A stretch of DNA of 64,000 nucleotides from Paenibacillus mucilaginosus 3016 (GCF_000250655.1 NC_016935.1:3428001-3492000), one strand, 5' to 3'; numbered from the stretch's first letter, positions 24,814 through 33,378 are shown. The notes: generated from the sequence alone by a model not told the origin. Numbers and translations: made by a program.

Positions 24814-25449
24814 ATGAACCCTAACGACGACAACCTCTCCGCCGCCGGAGAGCCGCTGAGACAAGCGCTGGAGGAGATCGGGCGAAGCGGCAGGAACCTG
24901 CCGGGAAGCTGGCTCGTCGGCGGAAGTACGGGACTGCTCCTGCAGGGCGTGCCGCTGGCCGCTCCGCCCCGCGATCTGGATCTCTATACCGATAGGGAGA
25001 CGGCAGCGGAGCTGCACGGGGCGCTGCTGCCCTGGTCGGTGGACAAGCAGGAAGAGAGCGCAACGGAGATCTACCGTTCGATTCTCAGCCATTACGTGAT
25101 AGCCGGGGTGAACGTGGAGCTGGTGGGGGCGTTCGAGGTCCGTACCCCTGAGAGCGCCTACCGGGTGGAGGCGGAATATCTGCGGAGAGAGCATGCCCTG
25201 ACCCTGCGTGTGGGGGAGGGGACGGAGGCCGGACTCATGCCGCTTGCGCATGAGCTGCTCTTCAACCTGCTCCGCCGCCGCCCCGACCGGTATGAAGCCA
25301 TCGCCGCCGTCATGGTCCGCCGGCGGGACGGGCGTGAGCTTGCTGCGCTGAGGGAGCTGCTGTCCCGCAACCGCTTCGGCGGAGAAGCGCTGAAGTACGC
25401 CCGTTCCGTGCTGGCATCCATGTCTTCGGATGGAGGGAAGGAGCCATGA
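24814..25449 (+). CDS. Nucleotidyltransferase-fold protein
   Basis: A 211-aa soluble protein. Near residue 33 it has WLVGGSTGLLLQG, and about 17 residues later RDLDLYT, the hG[GS]...[D]h[D] signature of the polymerase-beta-like nucleotidyltransferase fold (MNT/AbiEii-like). The C-terminal half is helical and Arg-rich. The target is not known; AbiEii-like toxins and aminoglycoside-type enzymes share the fold, but no antitoxin gene is visible next to it. Its stop overlaps the start of the second ferredoxin by 4 bases, showing tight coupling. Confidence 0.6.
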   Translation: MNPNDDNLSAAGEPLRQALEEIGRSGRNLPGSWLVGGSTGLLLQGVPLAAPPRDLDLYTDRETAAELHGALLPWSVDKQEESATEIYRSILSHYVIAGVNVELVGAFEVRTPESAYRVEAEYLRREHALTLRVGEGTEAGLMPLAHELLFNLLRRRPDRYEAIAAVMVRRRDGRELAALRELLSRNRFGGEALKYARSVLASMSSDGGKEP

Positions 25450-25796
25450 GCATGAACGCGGAAGTGACGTTTTTGCCGGACGGACGCAAGGTCACGGTCA
25501 GGCCGGGTACCACGCTGCTGGAGGCTTCGCGCAGAGCCCGGGTGACGATCCGCACCCGCTGTGCCGGCAAGGCCGCCTGCCTGATGTGCAAGGTCAGGGT
25601 GACGGAAGGGATGGAGTCCGGCCTGGCCGAACCCGGCAAGAACGAGCGTCTGAAGCTGGGCGGCCAGGAGCAGGATGGCTACCGGCTGGCCTGCCAGGCC
25701 AAAGTGACCGGCCCCGTGCAGGTTGAGGTGCCGGAGGATCCGCTGAAGGCGGCAATCCGCAAACAGCTCGAGAAGCAGCAGGAGGAGGACTGGTGA
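25446..25796 (+). CDS. [2Fe-2S] ferredoxin, second of two (adrenodoxin-type spacing)
   Basis: A 116-aa ferredoxin whose ligands are CAGKAACLMC (C-x5-C-x2-C, residues about 39-48) and LACQA near residue 80. The x5 spacing is that of adrenodoxin/vertebrate-type proteins, unlike the x4 of the ferredoxin 1 kb upstream. A charged C-terminal tail (KQLEKQQEEDW) is added. ATG 25446 overlaps the nucleotidyltransferase stop (ATGA), and the yphF-like start overlaps its own stop (TGATG). Confidence 0.83.
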   Translation: MSMNAEVTFLPDGRKVTVRPGTTLLEASRRARVTIRTRCAGKAACLMCKVRVTEGMESGLAEPGKNERLKLGGQEQDGYRLACQAKVTGPVQVEVPEDPLKAAIRKQLEKQQEEDW

Positions 25797-26524
25797 TGAA
25801 GCATATGCTGAGGCTCGTGCCGCTGCTTCTGCTGTGCGGCCTGCTCGCCGGATGCCTGTATCCGAAGGAACTGCGCAAGCAGAGCCAGGCCGCAAGCGGC
25901 GAGTATATCCTCATCGTGCAGAACGCGATCGACGCCTACAAGGCGAAGACCGGGGTGCTGCCGATCAAGAACAGCAGCGAGACCACGCCGCACTATGAGA
26001 AGTACCCGATCGACTTCAAGAAGCTCGAAGGCCGGTACCTGAGCGAGGTGCCGTCCAACGCCTTCGAGAAGGGCGGGACGGCTACCTATGTACTCGTGGA
26101 CGTGGAGACGAAGCCGACCGTCAAGATGATGGACATTCCCTCGTTCCAGCAGGTTCTGGAGCTCCAGAGGGAAGTCGATTCATACAAGATCAAGAACGGC
26201 AGCCTGCCTCTCGGGGGAGAAGCCGCACCGGGCTTCCACCAGATTGATTACGGTAAGCTCGGGAGAGCCAAGCTGGAAGTGCCGAGCGTATATACCCGCT
26301 CCATGATGCTGCCGCTGCTCCTGACCGGTGAGGGCGAGGTCGTGATCGACTATGCGCCGGAGATTATGCGTCTCATCGACAAGGAGGGGCTCGCCGGCGG
26401 GCTGAACGCCCAGCAGGATCTGCGCGAGCTGCTCGTGCAGAAATCGTTCTTCGTACCGGCCCGCTCCGTCGCCTACCGCTGGCAGGGGGGCAGTCCGGTA
26501 CCCGCCGGGACGCTTCACGAATAA
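25796..26524 (+). CDS. YphF-like lipoprotein
   Basis: A 242-aa secreted lipoprotein: a short signal peptide, then lipobox LAGC (Cys near residue 20). The mature part has no recognised domain, but length, lipobox and position before spoIVA match YphF of Bacillus. Start ATG 25796 overlaps the ferredoxin stop; GGAGGAGG is seven bases upstream. A strong terminator follows, ending the plus-strand operon that may begin at 24257. Function unknown. Confidence 0.75.
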   Translation: MKHMLRLVPLLLLCGLLAGCLYPKELRKQSQAASGEYILIVQNAIDAYKAKTGVLPIKNSSETTPHYEKYPIDFKKLEGRYLSEVPSNAFEKGGTATYVLVDVETKPTVKMMDIPSFQQVLELQREVDSYKIKNGSLPLGGEAAPGFHQIDYGKLGRAKLEVPSVYTRSMMLPLLLTGEGEVVIDYAPEIMRLIDKEGLAGGLNAQQDLRELLVQKSFFVPARSVAYRWQGGSPVPAGTLHE

Positions 26525-26548
26525 CATATTGATGCCATGCCCAAGAGC

Positions 26549-26579
26549 TCTATCATCCCTGTGGATGATAGAGTTTTTT
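26549..26579 (+). terminator. Intrinsic terminator after the yphF-like gene
   Basis: A perfect stem CTCTATCATCC/GGATGATAGAG with loop CTGT is followed by seven T. Confidence 0.9.
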
Positions 26580-26726
26580 TCTTATTTAGGGGATGAGTCC
26601 GAATAACCGGGGATTCCCGCTCATATATTTGTTTGGGATGAGTCAAGGGTGTCTTGGACGAAGTAGCGCAGCAGCCTTGGGCGGAGAGAAGATATTTGTG
26701 CCCGCCGGCATCATAAAACGCGGTGT

Positions 26727-26734
26727 CATACATA
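26727..26734 (+). promoter_or_regulatory. Possible sigma-E -10 element of spoIVA
   Basis: CATACATA matches the sigma-E -10 consensus well, as expected for a mother-cell gene. I could not find a convincing -35 at the right distance (best ATCATAAA just upstream), so this is weak. Confidence 0.35.
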
Positions 26735-26797
26735 TATTTGTACTAGTCCAAAGCATGTACGAGTTTCGTCTTAAACAACCTGTAGGAGGGATTCTCA

Positions 26798-28276
26798 TTG
26801 GAGAAAGTAGATATCTTTAAGGACATTGCAGAGCGTACTGGCGGGGATATTTACCTGGGGGTCGTTGGAGCGGTCCGTACGGGAAAATCAACATTCATCA
26901 AGCGCTTCATGGAATCGGTGGTGCTGCCGAACATTCAGAACGAATCCGACCGTGTCCGGGCCACCGACGAGCTTCCGCAGAGCGCGGCCGGACGGACGAT
27001 CATGACGACGGAGCCGAAATTCGTACCGAACACGGCAGTGCAGCTGCACGTGGCTGAAGGACTGAACGTCAATGTCAGACTGGTGGACTGCGTAGGCTAT
27101 GTGGTGGAGGGGGCCAAAGGCTACGAAGACGAAAGCGGTCCGAGAATGATCAACACGCCCTGGTTCGACGAGGCGATCCCGTTCCAGGAAGCGGCGGAGA
27201 TCGGCACGCGCAAGGTGATCCAGGAGCATGCCACGCTTGGGGTGGTCATCACCACGGACGGCTCGATCGCCGAGATTCCGCGCTCATCCTATGTGGAAGC
27301 CGAGGACCGCATCATCGGCGAACTCAAGGAGGTCGGCAAGCCGTTCATCGTCATCGTCAACTCGACGAAGCCGCAGAGCGATGCCGTTCAGGAGCTTCGC
27401 AGCGAGCTGCAGGAGAAGCACGACGTGCCCGTGGTGGCGATGAGCGTGGCGAGCATGAACGAGGACGATATGACCTCCGTGCTGCGCGAAGTGCTCTACG
27501 AGTTCCCTGTCCACGAAGTCAATGTGAACCTGCCGAGCTGGGTTATGGTGCTCGAAGAGAACCACTGGCTGCGCTCGTCGTTCGAGAACTCCGTGCGCGA
27601 GACCGTGCAGGACATCCGCAGGCTGCGCGATGTGGACCGGGTAGTCGGCTCGTTCGAGCAGTATGAATTCATCGACAAAGCCGCTCTGGCCGGCATGAAC
27701 ATGGGGCAGGGCGTAGCGGAGATCGATCTGTATGCCCCCGACGAGCTGTATGACCGCATCCTGATGGAGGTCGTCGGCGTTGAGATTCGCGGCAAAGATC
27801 ACCTGCTTCAGCTTATGCAGGAGTTCACGCATGCGAAGAGGGAGTACGACCACTTTGCCGAGGCGCTCGAGATGGTGAAGACGACCGGCTACGGCATCGC
27901 GCCGCCTACGCTGGCGGAGATGGCGCTGGATGAGCCGGAGCTGATCCGCCAGGGCTCGCGCTTCGGTGTCCGGCTGAAGGCTACCGCACCGTCGATCCAC
28001 ATGATCCGGGTCGATGTCGAGTCCGAGTTCTCCCCGATCATCGGCACGGAGAAGCAGAGCGAAGAGCTGGTCCGCTACCTCATGCAGGATTTCGAGGACA
28101 ACCCGCTGAAGATCTGGGAGTCCGATATTTTCGGCCGTTCCCTGCACTCCATCGTGCGCGAAGGGATCCAGGGCAAGCTGGCCATGATGCCCGACAACGC
28201 CCGCTACAAGCTTCAGGAGACGCTTGGACGGATCATCAACGAGGGCTCCGGCGGCCTGATCGCCATCATTCTATAA
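26798..28276 (+). CDS. spoIVA: Stage IV sporulation protein A (spore coat basement ATPase)
   Basis: A 492-aa protein, the same length as in B. subtilis. SpoIVA polymerises on the forespore surface using ATP to form the base of the spore coat. Near residue 21 is GAVRTGKST (Walker A), then the Walker B-like block LVDCVGY near residue 92. The C-terminus INEGSGGLIAIIL is the conserved polymerisation/SpoVM-contact region. The start is TTG, with GTAGGAGG upstream. It is made in the mother cell. Followed by hup, the usual Bacillales order. Confidence 0.97.
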   Translation: MEKVDIFKDIAERTGGDIYLGVVGAVRTGKSTFIKRFMESVVLPNIQNESDRVRATDELPQSAAGRTIMTTEPKFVPNTAVQLHVAEGLNVNVRLVDCVGYVVEGAKGYEDESGPRMINTPWFDEAIPFQEAAEIGTRKVIQEHATLGVVITTDGSIAEIPRSSYVEAEDRIIGELKEVGKPFIVIVNSTKPQSDAVQELRSELQEKHDVPVVAMSVASMNEDDMTSVLREVLYEFPVHEVNVNLPSWVMVLEENHWLRSSFENSVRETVQDIRRLRDVDRVVGSFEQYEFIDKAALAGMNMGQGVAEIDLYAPDELYDRILMEVVGVEIRGKDHLLQLMQEFTHAKREYDHFAEALEMVKTTGYGIAPPTLAEMALDEPELIRQGSRFGVRLKATAPSIHMIRVDVESEFSPIIGTEKQSEELVRYLMQDFEDNPLKIWESDIFGRSLHSIVREGIQGKLAMMPDNARYKLQETLGRIINEGSGGLIAIIL

Positions 28277-28341
28277 GTTCCGGGCTTCGACAAAGAGAGA
28301 TAGATTCGAACAATTTCTGTCACAAAAAGAGACTTTCCTGC

Positions 28342-28371
28342 AAAAATGCACTCCACCGGGTGCATTTTTTT
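28342..28371 (+). terminator. Intrinsic terminator after spoIVA
   Basis: AAAAATGCAC and GTGCATTTTTTT form an A/T-flanked stem with loop TCCACCGG. Confidence 0.9.
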
Positions 28372-28513
28372 GCGTTCTTACTTGAAAAAGCGTTAGTCCT
28401 GTATTACTATAATCTTGATTTGACTGGCGAAAACCCTGATTCCATGTATATTTTTCGGTGAAACAGCCAACAAAGGAAATAACAGGATATTTCTAGCAGG
28501 GGAGGTGAATTCC

Positions 28514-28786
28514 ATGAATAAATCCGATTTGATCAACAAGGTGTCCGAATCCACCGAACTGTCCAAGAAAGACGCTACCAAAGCGGTAGAGGCGGTATTC
28601 GAAGCCATCTCCGAAGCGCTGCAGAGCGGGGACAAGGTTCAGCTGGTCGGCTTCGGCAACTTCGAAGTTCGTGAGCGTTCCGCCCGCAAAGGCCGCAACC
28701 CGCAAACCGGCGAAGAGATCGAGATCCCTTCGAGCAAGATTCCTGCTTTCAAGCCTGGCAAGGCGCTGAAGGACGGCATCCAGTAA
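28514..28786 (+). CDS. hup: DNA-binding protein HU
   Basis: A 90-aa nucleoid protein, the standard HU length. [12 protein letters not shown] start, [21 protein letters not shown] with the DNA-bending beta-arm (residues about 46-75) and [11 protein letters not shown] end are canonical. GGGGAGGTG seven bases before ATG 28514 decides the start. Single gene between two terminators. Confidence 0.97.
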   Translation: MNKSDLINKVSESTELSKKDATKAVEAVFEAISEALQSGDKVQLVGFGNFEVRERSARKGRNPQTGEEIEIPSSKIPAFKPGKALKDGIQ

Positions 28787-28840
28787 GAGAAGCACTTCAT
28801 CTACATAAGAGCTTCGGCTCCCAATAGATCGTAAGCACAG

Positions 28841-28875
28841 AAACACCCGGACCCTGCAGGGACCGGGTGTTTTTA
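28841..28875 (+). terminator. Intrinsic terminator after hup
   Basis: AAACACCCGG(T/A)CCCTGCAGGGACCGGGTGT-type stem: ACACCCGG pairs CCGGGTGT with an inner CCCTGCAGGG palindrome, followed by five T. Confidence 0.88.
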
Positions 28876-28934
28876 TCATTCCGTATGACGAAGGGCAGGG
28901 TGGAAAACATTAGGCGAAAAATATGCCGAATCTA

Positions 28935-28963
28935 TTGCAGGTGAGATAGGCGCGTGCTATAAT
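28935..28963 (+). promoter_or_regulatory. Sigma-A promoter of tRNA-Pro
   Basis: TTGCAG (28935-28940), spacer 17, TATAAT (28958-28963) with extended -10 (TGCTATAAT). Starts near 28970, about 70 bases before the tRNA. Confidence 0.75.
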
Positions 28964-29042
28964 GAATTTCGCCGAGTGAAAGCGTACCATATACATAATC
29001 TTTACATGAATCGCCTTCTTGGTATGCAGGCGAGGCACGATT

Positions 29043-29119
29043 CGGGGTATGGCGCAGTCTGGTAGCGCGCACCCTTGGGGTGGGTGAGGCCGTGGGTTCG
29101 AATCCCGCTACTCCGACCA
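29043..29119 (+). tRNA. tRNA-Pro (anticodon GGG), CCA encoded
   Basis: A full cloverleaf can be drawn. Acceptor CGGGGTA/TACTCCG; D stem GCGC/GCGC; anticodon stem CACCC/GGGTG with loop TTGGGGT, giving anticodon GGG at 29077-29079; T stem GTGGG/CCCGC with loop TTCGAAT; discriminator A and encoded CCA. It reads CCC and CCU. It has its own promoter and terminator, alone between hup and mtrB. Confidence 0.95.
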
Positions 29120-29123
29120 TGAA

Positions 29124-29157
29124 AGAGACACCGTCAATGCCGGTGTCTCTTTTCTTT
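29124..29157 (+). terminator. Intrinsic terminator after tRNA-Pro
   Basis: A perfect 10-bp stem AGAGACACCG/CGGTGTCTCT with a 7-base loop, then TTTCTTT. Confidence 0.85.
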
Positions 29158-29194
29158 ATCCGCCGCGTACAGCCCCAGAGTCCAGCGGGTCCGG

Positions 29195-29223
29195 TTGACA
29201 CGGCTTGGTTTTTTTTGCATGAT
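29195..29223 (+). promoter_or_regulatory. Putative promoter of mtrB
   Basis: TTGACA (29195-29200), spacer 17, CATGAT (29218-29223); perfect -35, moderate -10. Confidence 0.5.
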
Positions 29224-29261
29224 GAAGAGGAATTGGATATGAGAACGGAGGAGCTTAAGCG

Positions 29262-29483
29262 ATGGAAGGGAACCAGAACGATTATATTGTCATCAAGGCG
29301 AAGGAGAACGGGGTCCAGGTCATCGGACTGACCCGGGGGCAGGATACCCGCTTCCATCACACGGAGAAGCTGGACAAGGGCGAAGTGATGATCTGCCAGT
29401 TCACCGAGCATACCTCGGCCATCAAGATCCGCGGCAAAGCTTCGGTGATGACGAAGGTCGGCACGGTGGATACGCAGGAATAA
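29262..29483 (+). CDS. mtrB: trp RNA-binding attenuation protein (TRAP)
   Basis: A 73-aa subunit of the 11-mer ring TRAP, which binds tryptophan and then wraps NAG-repeat RNA to cause termination or block translation of trp genes. The sequence [20 protein letters not shown] start and the RNA-contact stretch KLDKGEV...[14 protein letters not shown], with the conserved Lys and the KIRG Lys-Arg pair, are clear. GGAGGAG supports ATG 29262. Unlike B. subtilis, no folE (mtrA) precedes it; it seems monocistronic. Its expected target, an 11-triplet leader, is at 39.07 kb of this window. Confidence 0.95.
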   Translation: MEGNQNDYIVIKAKENGVQVIGLTRGQDTRFHHTEKLDKGEVMICQFTEHTSAIKIRGKASVMTKVGTVDTQE

Positions 29484-29497
29484 TTTTTCGGAAGAGT

Positions 29498-29519
29498 GCA
29501 GGCATAGCCTGCTTTTTTT
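29498..29519 (+). terminator. Intrinsic terminator after mtrB
   Basis: GCAGGC/GCCTGC with a 3-base loop, then seven T. Confidence 0.88.
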
Positions 29520-29603
29520 CGTTGTACAATGATAAGGACAGGGTCATCTCGAGAGCGCAGCCGCAGATTGCCCAAACCGGTCAAGGAAGGAAGCGTGCCA
29601 GGA

Positions 29604-30119
29604 ATGAAATGGGCTCCCCGTGTCTTTATCATGACGGCCGTCTCGGTGGCCGTAGCCATTCTGCTGTCCTATGTATCCAAGCTGGACGATTCGGCCCTGG
29701 TGTTCCGCCAGGCGAGGCCGGTGACGGAAGCGACCATCGTCGATGTCGTCTCGGGCATGAAGCTGCACCTGCGCATCCGCCGCGTGGAAGTCAGCCATGC
29801 AATCGTATCCATTGATCTGCTTGCCTCCAAATCCACAGCCAAGGCGGACATGCTCCAAGATTTGTACGAAATTCCGAGCGTCCTGTTCGGGGCGTCGACC
29901 AATATCAATCAAGTGCTCGTCCGCGTACTGGACGGATCGCAGGATAAGGAAGGAACGCCGGGACCCCTCATCGCCACCGACGCGAGAAGGGAGAAGTGGC
30001 TGCCGAACGAACCGAAGCTGCATCCGATGAGCGCGGAAGAGATTCAAACGTATCTCGAAACGCATTACCGGACCACGTATACCCCCAAGTGGCAGCAGCG
30101 CGACAAGCAGAAAAGCTGA
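29604..30119 (+). CDS. Membrane-anchored hypothetical protein
   Basis: A 171-aa protein I do not recognise. One N-terminal membrane segment (about residues 7-23, IMTAVSVAVAILLSYVS) anchors a soluble domain with predicted beta-rich start (VVSGMKLHLRIRRVEV) and a basic tail. ATG 29604 is chosen; a GTG at 29595 closer to AAGGAAGG is an alternative. Its position just before the hep operon could suggest a link to envelope or quinone metabolism, but there is no motif to support that. Confidence 0.6.
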   Translation: MKWAPRVFIMTAVSVAVAILLSYVSKLDDSALVFRQARPVTEATIVDVVSGMKLHLRIRRVEVSHAIVSIDLLASKSTAKADMLQDLYEIPSVLFGASTNINQVLVRVLDGSQDKEGTPGPLIATDARREKWLPNEPKLHPMSAEEIQTYLETHYRTTYTPKWQQRDKQKS

Positions 30120-30149
30120 GGGTAAAACAATGCGAAACGAATCCTGTTG

Positions 30150-30158
30150 TGCTATAAT
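30150..30158 (+). promoter_or_regulatory. Extended -10 promoter element upstream of hepS
   Basis: TGCTATAAT is a perfect extended -10; the -35 region is not recognisable. It lies 50 bases before hepS. Confidence 0.45.
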
Positions 30159-30207
30159 AGTTTGGATTGGAGAACAGAGATTTGTGTAACGGTTCGGAGG
30201 CTTACAT

Positions 30208-31071
30208 ATGACCACTTATCGGATTCCGGAGATCGCCCAAAGATACTTGGCTTACGACATGATCCAGAAGCATACGGACCTGCCGCTGTTCCCTGACTAC
30301 CGAACCCGGCTGCTGTATGCTTTTCTCAATAATCACAGTGTTCTGGCCGGGTACAGCGAGCTGTATTCCCTGGTCACGTCGCTCGTGCAGGTCGGGCTCG
30401 ATACGCATGACGGGGTCAGCGTAAACAGCGATATCAAGGAGCAGAAAGCGGCAAGGTCCCGGCAGCTGAAAGTGCTGGCGGGAGATTATTTCTCTTCTCG
30501 CTTCTACCACCTGCTGGCCCAGGCGGGCCGCATCGACCTGGTCGGGGTGCTGTCGGAGGCGATCTGTGAAGCGAACCGGCTCAAAATGAACTTGTATCTT
30601 GCGATGAAGGGGGCCGGGCTGACCGCGGAAGAGTACCTCCGGCAGACCGTCAATGTGAAGGCGGAGCTGTACCTTTCGTTCGGCAGGCTCCTCGAGGAGA
30701 AGGCCGGTACCGTATGGAGCCTGCTCCTGAGGCTGATCACCCGCTGTGAGGTGCTCCTTCAAGAGATTCAGCGCTCCGAATCGTCCCAGCACTACCGGGA
30801 TAGCTGGGGCTTTTGGCATGTGCGGCAGTTCGGCTCGAAGGAAGAGCAGACGCTGCTCCGCCAGGAGGAACCGGATGGATCCAAGCTGCGGGCCGTCTGG
30901 CTGAAGCACAAGGTGACTTCCCAGCTCTACGGGCAGCTCGAAGCTTGCATGAAGGATGTGCATGCGGCGGTTCAGGGACTGGAGTCCGAAGCATTGAGGC
31001 AGGAATTGCTGTCGATCGGCGAGCCGATCCGGCGGTATTTGTCCGCTCCGCGGGCCACGCAGGAAGTGTAG
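30208..31071 (+). CDS. hepS: Heptaprenyl diphosphate synthase component 1
   Basis: A 287-aa HepS-like regulatory subunit. With HepT it makes heptaprenyl (C35) diphosphate, the side chain of menaquinone-7. The family block RQLKVLAGDYFSSRFYHLLA (residues about 90-109) is present in full, and no DDxxD catalytic motif is found, as expected for component 1. GGAGG before ATG 30208. Followed by menG, then ubiA/ubiX genes and hepT. Confidence 0.9.
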   Translation: MTTYRIPEIAQRYLAYDMIQKHTDLPLFPDYRTRLLYAFLNNHSVLAGYSELYSLVTSLVQVGLDTHDGVSVNSDIKEQKAARSRQLKVLAGDYFSSRFYHLLAQAGRIDLVGVLSEAICEANRLKMNLYLAMKGAGLTAEEYLRQTVNVKAELYLSFGRLLEEKAGTVWSLLLRLITRCEVLLQEIQRSESSQHYRDSWGFWHVRQFGSKEEQTLLRQEEPDGSKLRAVWLKHKVTSQLYGQLEACMKDVHAAVQGLESEALRQELLSIGEPIRRYLSAPRATQEV

Positions 31072-31085
31072 GGGGACAAGAGAGC

Positions 31086-31844
31086 ATGCAGAGCACATCA
31101 GGGAACCAACCCAAAGGAAAATCCAAAGAGCAGTTCGTTCATTCCGTATTCGAGAGCATCGCACCGAAGTACGATCTGATGAACGACATTCTGAGCTTCC
31201 GCAGGCACAAGGCCTGGAGGAACTTCACGATGAAGAAAATGAACGTCCGGCCCGGCAGTACCGCGATCGACATCTGCTGCGGGACATGCGACTGGACGAT
31301 CTCCCTTGCGGAAGCTTCCGGCACCGGAGCGATGATCGGGCTGGACTTCTCGCAGAACATGCTGGATGTGGGAGCGGATAAGATCGAACGGCTGGGCCGG
31401 GACAAGCAGATTCGTCTGGTCCGCGGCAACGCGATGGAGCTGCCCTTCGAGGACAATACCTTCGATTATGCGACGATCGGCTTCGCCCTGCGGAATGTGC
31501 CCGATCTCGTGAAAGTGATCGAAGAGATGCAGCGCGTCGTGAAGCCCGGCGGCCTGGTGGTTTCTCTGGAGCTCTCCAAGCCGACCTGGCAGCCGTTCAA
31601 AGGCATTTATTATTTCTATTTTCAGCGGGTGCTGCCGATGATCGGCAAGCTGGTGGCGAAGAGCTACGAGCAGTACAAGTGGCTGCCGGAGTCGCTGGTT
31701 CATTTTCCGGACCACAAGCAGCTGGCGGAGATCTTCCGTAACACGGGGCTGAGCGGGGTAGAAGCTTATCCGCTCACCGGCGGAATTGCAGCCCTGCATA
31801 TCGGCCGCAAGCCGGCATCGACCACAGCAGCCAAGGGAGACTGA
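31086..31844 (+). CDS. menG: Demethylmenaquinone methyltransferase
   Basis: A 252-aa SAM-dependent methyltransferase (UbiE/MenG family) that methylates demethylmenaquinone in the last step of menaquinone synthesis. Motifs: VFESIAPKYDLMNDILSF near residue 21, the SAM motif DICCGTCDWT (usually DxCCGTGD) near residue 59, NAMELPFEDNTFD, and FALRNV. GGGGACAAG upstream gives a fair ribosome site for ATG 31086. Between hepS and ubiA in a run of quinone genes. Confidence 0.93.
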   Translation: MQSTSGNQPKGKSKEQFVHSVFESIAPKYDLMNDILSFRRHKAWRNFTMKKMNVRPGSTAIDICCGTCDWTISLAEASGTGAMIGLDFSQNMLDVGADKIERLGRDKQIRLVRGNAMELPFEDNTFDYATIGFALRNVPDLVKVIEEMQRVVKPGGLVVSLELSKPTWQPFKGIYYFYFQRVLPMIGKLVAKSYEQYKWLPESLVHFPDHKQLAEIFRNTGLSGVEAYPLTGGIAALHIGRKPASTTAAKGD

Positions 31845-31848
31845 CGTT

Positions 31849-32721
31849 ATGTGGAGAAAGACCAAGATTTTCATGGAAATGATCAAGATCGAACACACCT
31901 TGTTCGCTCTGCCGTTCGCCTTCATGGGCGCGCTGCTCGGGTCGGTGGTGGTGTACGGTCACCTGCCCTCCTGGGCCACGATCGGATGGATTCTGCTCGC
32001 CATGGTGGGAGCGCGCAGCGCGGCCATGGGGCTGAACCGGGTGATTGACAAGGTGTTCGATGCCAAGAACCCCCGTACGGCCATGCGTGCGATCCCGGCC
32101 GGACTGATTTCTTCCAAAGAAGCCATCCTCTTTATTTTGATCTCGTTTTTGCTCTTATTTTATGCGGCGTTTCATTTAAGTCCGCTGGCCGTGAAACTTC
32201 TTCCGGTGGCCGTGTTTTTTCTGGTATTCTATTCCTATACCAAACGCTTCACCTGGGCCTGCCATCTGGTGCTGGGCATGACGGTGGCGCTGGCGCCGCT
32301 GGGAGGCTGGGTGGCCGTTACGGGCGAGTTTTCTCTTCCGGCCCTGGTGTTTTATGTGGCGATCGTCTTCTGGCTGGCCGGCTTTGATATCATCTACGCC
32401 TGCCAGGATGCGGAATTCGACCGCGAGGAAGGACTGCATTCGATTCCGAGCCGCTTCGGGATTCCGAAGGCGCTGAAGATGGCACGCTGGTTTCATATCA
32501 TTACGGCAATCGGCCTTATCTCTCTTTATTTCCTTACGGAGCTGACTTGGGTATATCTTCTTGGTATCATCGTATCTTATGCGCTGCTGATGTATGAGCA
32601 TTTTATCGTCAAACCGGACGATCTCAGCCGGGTCAATACCGCCTTCTTCACCATGAACAGCACCCTGAGCATCGCGGTCTTCGCTTTTACCTTGATCGAT
32701 CTGGTGGTGCACACGGGATGA
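31849..32721 (+). CDS. UbiA-family polyprenyltransferase (MqnP-like)
   Basis: A 290-aa integral membrane prenyltransferase with about eight hydrophobic helices. The two Asp-rich motifs are NRVIDKVFDAKNPRT (NxxxDxxxD, residues about 63-77) and DAEFDREEG (DxxxD, residues about 187-195). It would attach the heptaprenyl chain to an aromatic ring. UbiA/UbiX pairs in Firmicutes fit the futalosine menaquinone pathway (MqnP); classical MenA is possible but less likely given ubiX. Its stop overlaps the ubiX start. Substrate choice is inference. Confidence 0.85.
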   Translation: MWRKTKIFMEMIKIEHTLFALPFAFMGALLGSVVVYGHLPSWATIGWILLAMVGARSAAMGLNRVIDKVFDAKNPRTAMRAIPAGLISSKEAILFILISFLLLFYAAFHLSPLAVKLLPVAVFFLVFYSYTKRFTWACHLVLGMTVALAPLGGWVAVTGEFSLPALVFYVAIVFWLAGFDIIYACQDAEFDREEGLHSIPSRFGIPKALKMARWFHIITAIGLISLYFLTELTWVYLLGIIVSYALLMYEHFIVKPDDLSRVNTAFFTMNSTLSIAVFAFTLIDLVVHTG

Positions 32722-33320
32722 GCAGGCCTTGGGTCGTCGGCATTACGGGAGCCAGCGGAGCGGCCTACGGAGTCAGACTGTGCCGCTTCCTGCTGGAAGC
32801 CGGAGAGGATATTCATCTGGTGGTCACCGATGCGGGCTGGCGCGTCCTGAAGGAAGAGCTCGGCTGGGATGTCAGCCGCCGGAAGGAGACCCTGGAAGAG
32901 CAGTTTGCTCCGGGTCAGACAACGGGGCGCCTGGAGTATGTGCCCAACCAGGATATCGGCGCCAAGACAGCCAGCGGCTCGTTTCGAACCCAGGGCATGG
33001 TCGTCGTTCCCTGCTCGATGGGCACCCTCTCCGGTATTGCCCACGGCGCGTCGGACAATCTCCTGGAGCGGACGGCGGACGTCATGCTCAAGGAGGGGCG
33101 GAAGCTGATTCTGGTACCCCGCGAAACGCCGCTTCATGCGATCCATCTCGAGAATATGCTCAAGCTGGCAAGGCTGGGCGTGCGCATCATTCCGGCTATG
33201 CCCGCATTCTATCAAGGACCCCAGACGGTCGATGATTTGATCGATTTTATGGTGGGTAAAATTTTGGATTGCATGGAAATCGATCATGAGCTCTACCGGA
33301 GATGGGGGTCGCCTCAATAG
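32718..33320 (+). CDS. ubiX: Flavin prenyltransferase UbiX
   Basis: A 200-aa enzyme that makes prenyl-FMN from FMN and dimethylallyl phosphate, the cofactor of UbiD-type decarboxylases. N-terminal GITGASGAAYG (FMN/phosphate binding), VVPCSMGTLSGIAHGASDNLLERTADV and ETPLHAIHLENML are diagnostic. Its ATG overlaps the ubiA-like stop (ATGA). No ubiD lies next to it in this window, so the partner decarboxylase must be elsewhere. Confidence 0.93.
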   Translation: MSRPWVVGITGASGAAYGVRLCRFLLEAGEDIHLVVTDAGWRVLKEELGWDVSRRKETLEEQFAPGQTTGRLEYVPNQDIGAKTASGSFRTQGMVVVPCSMGTLSGIAHGASDNLLERTADVMLKEGRKLILVPRETPLHAIHLENMLKLARLGVRIIPAMPAFYQGPQTVDDLIDFMVGKILDCMEIDHELYRRWGSPQ

Positions 33321-33378
33321 GGGAACGGCCGGCGTGACGGCTTCGGATCGAACGATAAAACACAGTACGGGTGACGGA

